Source of the DNA: Dehalococcoidia bacterium
GTDB taxonomy: Bacteria > Chloroflexota > Dehalococcoidia > SZUA-161
Length of the DNA: 12,978 nucleotides
Reading direction: 5' to 3'
NCBI GenBank assembly: GCA_004376205.1
Contig: SOKG01000216.1
Coordinates: forward strand, 1 to 12,978
Both the position numbers and the translations under genes were made by a program. This document shows positions 7,706-12,978 of this stretch, one piece after another (the first letter of the stretch is position 1; every line of letters begins with the position of its first letter). The notes under the pieces are model-generated. The model saw only the letters and a list, made by a program, of their open reading frames with translations, ran no database searches and was not told the DNA's origin.

Positions 7706-8968
7706 TTGTATCAGGCACCGCGAGGCACTTTGGATATCCTACCCCGAGAGCAGGGATATTGGAGCTACATCACGCAGAAGGCAGTTGCCATCTCTGAACT
7801 GTATGGATATCAACGCATAGACACCCCCACTTTTGAGGACGCTCGCCTTTTCGTACGCAGCATCGGCGAGGAGACTGACATTGTAGAGAAGGAGATGTAC
7901 ACGCTTGAGGATCGGAGTGGGGATAAGTTGACCCTGCGCCCTGAGGGGACTGCGTCGGTCTGCCGTGCCTACGTGGAGCACGGGATGCACACCCTTCCCC
8001 AGCCGGTGAGGCTCTACTATATGGCAGCCATCTTCAGGTATGATCGTCCTCAGGCAGGAAGATACCGACAGCATCACCAGTTCGGTGTCGAGGCCCTGGG
8101 AGACAACGACCCTGCCCTCGATGCCGAGGTCATCGACGTAGCCTGGCGGTTTTATGTAAACCTGGGGCTGCGACGGCTTGGCCTTTACTTGAACAGCATC
8201 GGCTGCAATACCTGCCGACCGGCATATCTCGATAGCCTGGGAGCATACTATTCTCAGCATAGGGAATCCCTATGCCCCGATTGCGGGCGCCGACTGTTGA
8301 GGAACCCATTGCGCCTCCTAGATTGCAAAAGGTCTTCCTGCATCCCCCTTGCTGAGCAGGCGCCGAGGAGCATCGATTACCTGTGCGATGAATGCGCCCA
8401 GCACTTCGATCAGCTAAGGAGATACCTCAGTCTACTGAATCTGCCCTTCGTCATCGATCACCGTCTGGTACGGGGGTTAGACTACTACACCAGAACTGTG
8501 TTCGAGATTGCTCCGGAGGGCGAGACGGCAGCTCAGGCGACCATTGGGGCAGGCGGAAGGTACGACGACCTCATCGAGCAGCTCGGTGGCAGGCCTACCC
8601 CTGCAATCGGCTTCGCCACCGGGATTGAGCGTCTTGTGCTGAATCTAAAGAAGCAGAAAGTTGCTGTTCCAGCACCTCCGTCGCCCGCTGTATTCATCGC
8701 CTACCTGGGACAGGAGGGCAAGGATGAAGCTCTGAAGCTCGCCTCCCTTCTGAGAAAGTCTGGGCACGGTGTGACCTTGACCTTCGGCGATAGGAGCCTC
8801 AAGGCGCAGCTCAAGCAGGCTAACTCCACGGGCGCACGCCATGCTGTGATCATCGGCGAGGATGAGGTTAGAGGCGGGACAGTGCTGCTCCGGGACATGG
8901 ATAAGGGCGAGCAAGAAACGATCCCGCTGGATAAAGTAACTGAAGTGTTGAGCAGGGTCATGGTCTAA
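7706..8968 (+). CDS. hisS: Histidyl-tRNA synthetase
   Basis: This class II aminoacyl-tRNA synthetase charges tRNA-His. The N-terminus YQAPRGTLDILP is the family signature, which supports the TTG start at 7706 preceded by AGAGGGGG. TLRPEGTASVCRAYVEH (76 onward) and IFRYDRPQAGRYRQHHQFGVE (motif 2 region) form the active site. LVRGLDYYTRTVFE (254-267) is the histidine-specific loop and GAGGRYDDL...GFATGIERL is motif 3. An insertion domain at about 167-230 carries cysteine pairs C167/C170, C190/C193, C207/C212 and C227/C230, which could hold zinc and are common in HisRS of related lineages. The C-terminal anticodon-binding domain spans about 328-415. The length of 420 aa is typical, and nothing suggests the shorter HisZ paralogue, which lacks these motifs. 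Confidence 0.97.
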   Translation: MYQAPRGTLDILPREQGYWSYITQKAVAISELYGYQRIDTPTFEDARLFVRSIGEETDIVEKEMYTLEDRSGDKLTLRPEGTASVCRAYVEHGMHTLPQPVRLYYMAAIFRYDRPQAGRYRQHHQFGVEALGDNDPALDAEVIDVAWRFYVNLGLRRLGLYLNSIGCNTCRPAYLDSLGAYYSQHRESLCPDCGRRLLRNPLRLLDCKRSSCIPLAEQAPRSIDYLCDECAQHFDQLRRYLSLLNLPFVIDHRLVRGLDYYTRTVFEIAPEGETAAQATIGAGGRYDDLIEQLGGRPTPAIGFATGIERLVLNLKKQKVAVPAPPSPAVFIAYLGQEGKDEALKLASLLRKSGHGVTLTFGDRSLKAQLKQANSTGARHAVIIGEDEVRGGTVLLRDMDKGEQETIPLDKVTEVLSRVMV

Positions 8969-8979
8969 AGCACCTTGCG

Positions 8980-9007
8980 TTGAAAGGCAGCTTGCCTGTG
9001 CTATAAT
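8980..9007 (+). promoter_or_regulatory. Strong candidate promoter for prfA-prmC
   Basis: TTGAAA (8980-8985), a 16-bp spacer and TGCTATAAT with a perfect -10 (9002-9007) form the best promoter in the window. It starts 12 bp after the hisS stop, so prfA-prmC can be transcribed independently of hisS. The start point would be near 9014, giving a leader of about 45 nt. The same TGCTATAATA string occurs in the cca promoter. Confidence 0.72.
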
Positions 9008-9025
9008 AGTATTAGCTTGGAACTC

Positions 9026-9048
9026 TCCCCCTCTGGGGGAATTTCTTT
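9026..9048 (+). terminator. Leader hairpin before prfA, possible weak terminator/attenuator
   Basis: TCCCCC (9026-9031), loop TCT, GGGGGA (9035-9040) form a perfect 6-bp stem, followed by ATTTCTTT. The stem is GC-rich but the loop is only 3 nt and the U-tract is interrupted, so termination would be partial. It lies downstream of the prfA promoter and just before the ribosome binding site AGGTGA (9050-9055). It could end some hisS transcripts, attenuate prfA or protect the mRNA 5' end. Confidence 0.4.
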
Positions 9049-9058
9049 CAGGTGAACC

Positions 9059-10129
9059 ATGCTTGAGAGACTGAACTCAATCGAAAGACGTTATACTGAA
9101 CTGAACGAGCTTATGTCAGAGCCTGAAGTGGCTTCCGACTTCGATAAGATGCAGAAACTGGCGCGTGAGCAGGCATCAATTGAGGAATTAGTCACCAAGT
9201 ATAGAGAGTACAAGGCCACTGTGAAAAGCCTGGAGGAAACACAAGCAATGATCACCCAAGGTCTGGATGAGGAGATGGCCGAATTGGCCAAGGATGAGGT
9301 GAAACGCCTTGAGGAACAGTGTGATCGCTTGCTTCAGGAGATCAAGGTTGCTCTCATCCCTAGTGATCCTGCTGACGATAAGGACATCATTGTGGAGATT
9401 CGTGCTGGCGCTGGGGGCGAGGAAGCGGGACTCTTTGCCGCCGATCTCTTTAGAATGTATACCCGCTACGCCTCAGCCAAAGGTTGGCTGCCTGAGATCA
9501 TGAGTAGCAATGAAACCGGTATCGGTGGTTTCAAGGAGATCATCTTCGAGGTCAAAGGAAAAGGCGCATACAGCAGATTGAAGTATGAGAGTGGGGTCCA
9601 CCGTGTGCAGCGGGTGCCGCTCACCGAATCCTCGGGCCGCATCCATACCTCAACAGCGACCGTGGCTGTTCTGCCCGAGGCGGAAGAGGTTGAGCTGGCC
9701 ATTGACCTCAACGACTTGAGAGTGGATACATTTCGTGCGAGTGGTGCTGGTGGCCAGCATGTCAATAAGGTATCCTCTGCAGTGCGTATCACCCATCTGC
9801 CCACGGGAATAGTGACTACATGTCAGGACCAGCGCTCCCAAATGAAGAACAGGGTTAGGGCAATGGCAGTTCTCCGCGCCCGGCTCTTGGACAGAGAGCG
9901 CCAGCGCCAGTTACAAGAGGTAACTGATACTCGCCGTTCTCAGGTAGGAACCGGGGATCGCTCAGAGAAGATTCGCACCTATAACTTCCCCCAGGGGAGG
10001 GTCACTGATCATCGCATTGGCCTAACCCGCCATAACCTGGAGAGTGTGCTGGAAGGCAATCTCGATGAGATCATCGATGCTGTAGCTACCGCCGATCAGG
10101 CGAAGCAACTGGAGGTGGAGGTGGGGTAA
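9059..10129 (+). CDS. prfA: Peptide chain release factor 1
   Basis: RF1 recognises UAA and UAG stop codons in the ribosomal A site and triggers peptidyl-tRNA hydrolysis. Domain 1 is a long helical segment at about 1-100. AGAGGEEAGLFAADLFRMY (116 onward) opens the core. The codon-recognition tripeptide region reads VPLTESSGRIHTS, giving Pro187-Leu188-Thr189 where most RF1 proteins have PAT or PVT; this still identifies RF1 and not RF2, which has SPF. GAGGQHVNK holds the catalytic GGQ (231-233), whose Gln233 is the methylation target of the next gene's product. NFPQGRVTDHRI (309 onward) is the conserved C-terminal signature. The length of 356 aa is standard. The ATG follows AGGTGA with short spacing. 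prmC begins 2 bp after the stop, so the two genes are an operon. Confidence 0.97.
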   Translation: MLERLNSIERRYTELNELMSEPEVASDFDKMQKLAREQASIEELVTKYREYKATVKSLEETQAMITQGLDEEMAELAKDEVKRLEEQCDRLLQEIKVALIPSDPADDKDIIVEIRAGAGGEEAGLFAADLFRMYTRYASAKGWLPEIMSSNETGIGGFKEIIFEVKGKGAYSRLKYESGVHRVQRVPLTESSGRIHTSTATVAVLPEAEEVELAIDLNDLRVDTFRASGAGGQHVNKVSSAVRITHLPTGIVTTCQDQRSQMKNRVRAMAVLRARLLDRERQRQLQEVTDTRRSQVGTGDRSEKIRTYNFPQGRVTDHRIGLTRHNLESVLEGNLDEIIDAVATADQAKQLEVEVG

Positions 10130-10131
10130 CC

Positions 10132-10980
10132 CTGAGTGAGGCCCTTGACGAAGCAGCAAAAAACCTCGCTGCCCACGGTATTGATGATGCCCGCCTTGAG
10201 GCCGAACTTCTTCTGAGGCATCTCTTAGGGCTCGATCGAGTTGGCCTCTATATGAGCTTGGATACAAGGTTGACAGCGGAGCAAACCTCTGCCTATTCAG
10301 CTGTTATCCAGCGGCGTATAAGCCACGAACCCGCTGCCTATATCACTGGGCACAAAGAGTTCTATGGCCTGGAGTTTCAGGTTGCCCGCCCCGTCCTCAT
10401 ACCTCGACCTGAAACCGAACTCCTGGTGGAGAAGGCTATTGAACTTGCAACCACCGTCTTTACACACTCCTGCCTCATTGCCGACGTTGGCACTGGCTGT
10501 GGAGCTGTCGCCATCGCCCTGGGAACAAATCTGTTCCACGCGAAGCTCTATGCCATTGATGTCTGCGGCGCTGCCTTGGAGATAGCTAGGAGCAACTGCC
10601 ATCGCCATGGCGTGAGCGATAGAGTCACTCTGCTTCAAGGCGATCTGCTTGATCCTCTGCCTGAACCGGTGCATCTCATTATTGCCAATTTGCCTTATGT
10701 AAGAAACTCAGAGCTGGTCAAACTGAGCCCCGAAATATCAAGATTTGAGCCACTGCTGGCTCTGAGTGGTGGTGCCGATGGCCTTGAGGTGATGGAAAGG
10801 CTTGTCTCACAGGCGGAGAGAAATCTGCTACCAGGCGGGGTGATTCTCCTGGAGATAGGGCATGACCAAGGACAAGCAGCGTGTGAGCTGGCCAGGAAAC
10901 ACCTCCCTAAGAGCAAAATCAGCATAACAACTGACCTCGGCGGATTGGACCGAGTAGTAAGCATCCTGACGAGTTGTTAA
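10132..10980 (+). CDS. prmC: Release factor glutamine methyltransferase PrmC, probable CTG start
   Basis: This SAM-dependent N5-glutamine methyltransferase modifies the GGQ motif of release factors. With the CTG start at 10132 the protein is 282 aa, the family's usual size. The N-terminal helical domain then begins SEALDEAAKNLAAHGIDDARLEAELLLRHLLG, written here in pieces as SEALDEAAKNLAAHG and IDDARLEAELLLRHLLG, which is typical of PrmC. GGAGGT lies 9 bp before the CTG. The first in-frame ATG (10252) would delete 40 residues of this domain, and no ATG, GTG or TTG lies in frame between them. PRPETE (91-96) and DVGTGCG (118-124, SAM loop) are canonical. The substrate motif, usually NPPY, reads NLPY (186-189). 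DLGGLDRVV near the C-terminus matches the family. It follows prfA by 2 bp, so coupled translation is likely. Confidence 0.9.
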   Translation: MSEALDEAAKNLAAHGIDDARLEAELLLRHLLGLDRVGLYMSLDTRLTAEQTSAYSAVIQRRISHEPAAYITGHKEFYGLEFQVARPVLIPRPETELLVEKAIELATTVFTHSCLIADVGTGCGAVAIALGTNLFHAKLYAIDVCGAALEIARSNCHRHGVSDRVTLLQGDLLDPLPEPVHLIIANLPYVRNSELVKLSPEISRFEPLLALSGGADGLEVMERLVSQAERNLLPGGVILLEIGHDQGQAACELARKHLPKSKISITTDLGGLDRVVSILTSC

Positions 10981-11050
10981 TTGATAGACAACTTACTCCA
11001 AAATTGGCCAACTTACCATTGACAGACGTTGCTGCCAACACCAGGGTGTG

Positions 11051-11069
11051 TTTGTCAAAAGTTGACAAA
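11051..11069. promoter_or_regulatory. Operator-like perfect inverted repeat
   Basis: TTTGTCAA-AAG-TTGACAAA is a perfect 8-bp inverted repeat with a 3-bp spacer, the form expected for a dimeric helix-turn-helix regulator. Each arm contains a TTGACA-type half-site, with another TTGACA at 11019-11024. No -10 box lies at promoter distance from these, so they are more likely protein-binding sites than -35 elements. The regulator is unknown. Confidence 0.45.
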
Positions 11070-11126
11070 TGTAGGAGGGTCACTGAGGGAGCTATTTGAG
11101 GCGCTCGGCTGATATAACTAAAACAA

Positions 11127-11170
11127 GGGCATGGCAAAGCCCTCTGGCCACTGAGCCAAATGGCTTTATT
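11127..11170 (+). terminator. Cluster of GC stems, possible transcript end of prfA-prmC
   Basis: GGGC (11127-11130) pairs with GCCC (11139-11142). AGCCA-AA-TGGCT (11154-11165) is followed by TTATT. TGGC (11145-11148) can instead pair with GCCA (11155-11158). The stems are mutually exclusive in part and the U-tract is short. This could be a weak terminator or a structured RNA; evidence is limited to base complementarity. Confidence 0.3.
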
Positions 11171-11176
11171 ACAGTT

Positions 11177-11192
11177 AAAAAGGAACCTTTTT
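11177..11192. repeat. AT-rich dyad AAAAAGG-AA-CCTTTTT
   Basis: A perfect 7-bp inverted repeat has an A-tract on the left and a T-tract on the right. As RNA it would form a weak stem ending in a U-run on either strand, so a bidirectional transcript end is conceivable, as is a protein-binding site. Confidence 0.35.
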
Positions 11193-11249
11193 CTCAGCAT
11201 ACAACACTTCTCGCAGTTAGCTTTGTAGCGGAATCCTTGTATTCGAGGG

Positions 11250-11280
11250 TATAATGGTAAACATACGACTGTTATATAAT
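11250..11280 (+). promoter_or_regulatory. Two TATAAT boxes upstream of ubiA
   Basis: Perfect -10 hexamers lie at 11250-11255 and 11275-11280, 25 bp apart. Neither has a recognisable -35 at 15-19 bp, which suggests that an activator may be needed or that the match is fortuitous in AT-rich DNA. If the second is used, transcription begins near 11287, which excludes a TTG start at 11283 and favours ATG 11343. Confidence 0.35.
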
Positions 11281-11342
11281 ACTTGATCGTTCTAAATCTT
11301 CAGGTGCACCACAACTTGTGTAATGCAGTTGATCTGAAGAGC

Positions 11343-12275
11343 ATGAGTCGTATTTTGACGGTGGCAAATGTAAGCACAGACGTGCGAATTGGAAAAGTCA
11401 AAGGATTTTATATCACGCTAAGGCCCGTCGTTAGCATGGTCGCCATCCCCTGGGCAGCGGGTATGGTAATTTTAGCCTCGGCCCTTTACGGGGATTTCCA
11501 GGGGTCAATGTTCTCCGACTCCGAGTTTTACCTCAAGTTTTTTCTAGTCATCATCGCAATCTTTCTGGGTGTCGCTGGAGGCTATGCTCTCAACGATTAT
11601 TTCGACTATAAAGTTGATAGAGCCAATCCAGCGAGAACTGACAAAGCTGCAAACCACAGTATTGAGCGCAGAACCTTGCTAGCATATACATTAATACTCG
11701 GAGTGCCTAGCATGGCGATCTGGTTCTATCTCGACATCCATACCTTCGCTATAGCATTCGTACTGTTTCTGTGTATTCTGGCATATTCAGCCTGGGGTAA
11801 GAGAAACACACCTTTCTCCAACCTTTTTGTGGTAGCAGCCGTTGCTCTTATGCCCATCGCCGTTTTCCATCTTTACACGCCGCAGTTAACATTGGTGGTA
11901 ATTCTCCTCGCTGCAATAAACCTCTTCTTCGAGCCTGGATTCACCTGGAGCGGAGTGTGCAAGGATGTTGAAGGCGACAGCAAGCTAGGGATTCCAACTC
12001 TGCCATTGAGATACGGGATCCCGATAACGTCAAGGTTGATATTAATTAGCTGGTTACTAGTAGTTCTCCTATCGCTCGTGCTTTACTTTTCGACGGAACT
12101 CAGCACCATCTATCTCGTAGGCTCGACATTCGCTGGACTCTGGCTTGTGGCTCTGGCTGCCAAGTTTGTCAGGGAACCAACTCCCGAGGTAGGAGGAAGT
12201 ACCTTTCTCAAGTCCACGCTCTGGTTGTGGGTGTTTAGCTTGGCGGTGATACTCGATGTCGTCTTCTTGTTCTAA
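11343..12275 (+). CDS. UbiA-family membrane prenyltransferase
   Basis: This integral-membrane enzyme is expected to transfer an isoprenoid chain from a prenyl diphosphate to an acceptor such as a quinone precursor, a polar lipid or a tetrapyrrole. The first Mg-diphosphate motif is NDYFDYKVD (84-92, form NDxxDxxxD) and the second is DVEGD (208-212, form DxxxD) followed by GIPTLPLRYG. About nine hydrophobic segments run from about residue 30 to 310. The first motif is followed by RANPARTDKAAN, not the common RPLPSG run seen in many relatives. The chosen ATG gives 310 aa; an earlier TTG at 11283 has no ribosome binding site and sits at a probable transcription start. The site before the chosen ATG (GAAGAG) is also weak. 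Substrate cannot be assigned. The flavodoxin-ferredoxin gene begins 27 bp downstream. Confidence 0.85.
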   Translation: MSRILTVANVSTDVRIGKVKGFYITLRPVVSMVAIPWAAGMVILASALYGDFQGSMFSDSEFYLKFFLVIIAIFLGVAGGYALNDYFDYKVDRANPARTDKAANHSIERRTLLAYTLILGVPSMAIWFYLDIHTFAIAFVLFLCILAYSAWGKRNTPFSNLFVVAAVALMPIAVFHLYTPQLTLVVILLAAINLFFEPGFTWSGVCKDVEGDSKLGIPTLPLRYGIPITSRLILISWLLVVLLSLVLYFSTELSTIYLVGSTFAGLWLVALAAKFVREPTPEVGGSTFLKSTLWLWVFSLAVILDVVFLF

Positions 12276-12302
12276 CTTATAGGTGCAGCATCAAGGTGCG
12301 AG

Positions 12303-12978
12303 ATGGATGTGACCCTAGTTTATTTCTCACAAACGGGCAATACTCGGAAGGTTGCCGAGACTATGGCCGATACATTTCTCGATCTCGGACACTCTATACG
12401 AACTGTGTCCTTAAAGAAAGCGACTCCAGAAGATGCGACCACGTCTGACCTCCTTGGTGTAGGCAGCCCTTGTTTCACCGGGCAGGCCCCTACGCCAATC
12501 AAGGATTTCCTTCGTGCTTTGCCTTCATTGAGTAATCGGCGCGCTTTTGTCTTCGCCACCTCTGGCGGCGCCCCCGGAAAGGTCCTCTACGACCTCACTC
12601 GCTTACTGCGCCATAAAGGAGCGGATGTAGTGGGTGGAACATTGATCCGCGGTGAATGCTTCTATCCGGCACCCTGCTTCATAGGACGATATCCTGGTCG
12701 TCCTAATGCAGATGATCTAGCCCGCGCACAACGGTTTGCTATAGCCGTTGCTGAGCATGTGGCATCAGATGTACCTGGCCCAGTGAGTGAAAGCCGCACC
12801 GATGCACTCAAACAAGGTTGGGGGCTGTACGATTTTGAGGGTATGTTTGTCCTGGATCCCCTGGTGCGTCTGGTGCTGCCCAAGCCGAAACTTGATTTAG
12901 CCAAGTGCGACAAATGCCAATGGTGTGCCTACGAATGCCCCGTTGACAACGTCACTATGAATCCTTACCCAATTCTTG
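12303..12978 (+). CDS. Flavodoxin/4Fe-4S ferredoxin fusion, EFR1-like (3' end beyond window)
   Basis: The frame is open from ATG 12303 to the window end (225 residues seen). The N-terminal flavodoxin-like domain (about 1-155) starts MDVTLVYFSQTGNT, where SQTGNT (9-14) is the FMN phosphate loop. GVGSPCFTG and FATSGGAPG are the other flavin-contacting loops. A linker (about 156-198) leads to a 4Fe-4S motif CDKCQWCAYECP (Cys202, 205, 208 and 212). At least one further cysteine motif may follow outside the window. The fold suggests electron transfer between an iron-sulfur cluster and FMN in the cytoplasm. AAGGTG lies a few bases before the ATG. The gene follows ubiA by 27 bp on the same strand, so a shared transcript is likely and a redox step on a prenylated product is plausible but unproven. 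Confidence 0.85.
   Translation, partial: MDVTLVYFSQTGNTRKVAETMADTFLDLGHSIRTVSLKKATPEDATTSDLLGVGSPCFTGQAPTPIKDFLRALPSLSNRRAFVFATSGGAPGKVLYDLTRLLRHKGADVVGGTLIRGECFYPAPCFIGRYPGRPNADDLARAQRFAIAVAEHVASDVPGPVSESRTDALKQGWGLYDFEGMFVLDPLVRLVLPKPKLDLAKCDKCQWCAYECPVDNVTMNPYPIL

Larger units (their letters stand above)
10981..11342. other. 362-bp intergenic region with many short dyads, no convincing gene
   Basis: No open frame with coding character or ribosome binding site was found on either strand. The stretch contains paired CAACTTAC direct repeats (10989-10996 and 11009-11016), the palindrome TTGGCCAA (11004-11011), ACACC-AG-GGTGT (11038-11049), an 8+3+8 inverted repeat (11051-11069), several GGC/GCC stems (11127-11165) and an A/T-tract dyad (11177-11192). 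Two TATAAT boxes lie near the ubiA end. It is more AT-rich than its surroundings. The content looks regulatory, with possible transcript ends for prmC. Confidence 0.6.

Noticed and set aside
7739..8260. 173-codon open frame antisense to hisS
   Set aside because: Covers conserved HisRS motifs on the other strand and shows no domain.
11062..11067. TTGACA as a consensus -35 box
   Set aside because: No -10-like hexamer is found 15-19 bp downstream; the hexamer is part of the larger inverted repeat.
11127..11150. GGCAAAGCC...GGCC string recalling part of a c-di-GMP-I riboswitch
   Set aside because: The GACGCAAAGCC core, the first GGCAAACC hairpin and the tetraloop/receptor arrangement are absent, so the similarity is superficial.
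10919..11200. 93-codon minus-strand open frame in the gap after prmC
   Set aside because: It overlaps the prmC end by about 60 bp, has no clear ribosome binding site and no coding character, and runs through the dyad cluster.
11283..11342. TTG start at 11283 extending UbiA by 20 residues
   Set aside because: It has no ribosome binding site, lies a few bases after a TATAAT box and adds residues lacking family resemblance; ATG 11343 is preferred.

Overview
The window looks like an ordinary bacterial chromosome segment of moderately high GC content. It is dominated by housekeeping genes for translation, the stringent response and DNA repair. No phage, transposon, CRISPR array, tRNA or rRNA is visible. 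The protein styles (bifunctional Rel, HisRS with a cysteine-rich insertion, RF1/PrmC, UbiA, flavodoxin-ferredoxin fusion) and frequent non-ATG starts (TTG, GTG, probably CTG) suggest an anaerobic bacterium. A Dehalococcoidia-like member of the Chloroflexota is my best guess, but that is inference from protein flavour and not proven by the sequence.

Layout. Left edge (1-1268, +): an M20 metallopeptidase whose N-terminus lies outside the window. It converges on and overlaps by 12 bp the 3' end of a CCA/poly(A) polymerase-family tRNA nucleotidyltransferase (1257-2510, -). To the right, all on the minus strand, lie exodeoxyribonuclease III (2768-3544), UvrC (3571-5388) and a long RelA/SpoT-type (p)ppGpp enzyme (5399-7570). 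Their order of transcription is rel, uvrC, xth and perhaps cca. Between xth and cca is a short, frameshifted remnant of a second uvrC 3' end.

A 135-bp divergent promoter region (7571-7705) separates rel from hisS (7706-8968, +). Next comes prfA (9059-10129) with its own very good promoter and a leader hairpin. It is followed 2 bp later by prmC, which methylates the GGQ glutamine of the release factor that prfA encodes. prmC probably starts at a CTG (10132), because the first ATG would remove about 40 conserved residues.

A gap of about 360 bp (10981-11342) contains dyads, direct repeats and TTGACA/TGTCAA half-sites but no convincing gene. It is followed by an integral-membrane UbiA-type prenyltransferase (11343-12275) and, 27 bp later, a flavodoxin/4Fe-4S ferredoxin fusion (12303 to the window end, incomplete).

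How the genes fit together: hisS and rel face each other across one promoter region and are linked conceptually by amino-acid starvation. prfA-prmC is an enzyme-substrate pair. uvrC and xth are repair genes, and cca matures tRNA. The ubiA/flavodoxin pair is the least understood part and the best candidate for an uncharacterised redox-lipid function. I do not see clear evidence of an entirely new system. The strongest unexpected signal read directly from the bases is the uvrC fossil.
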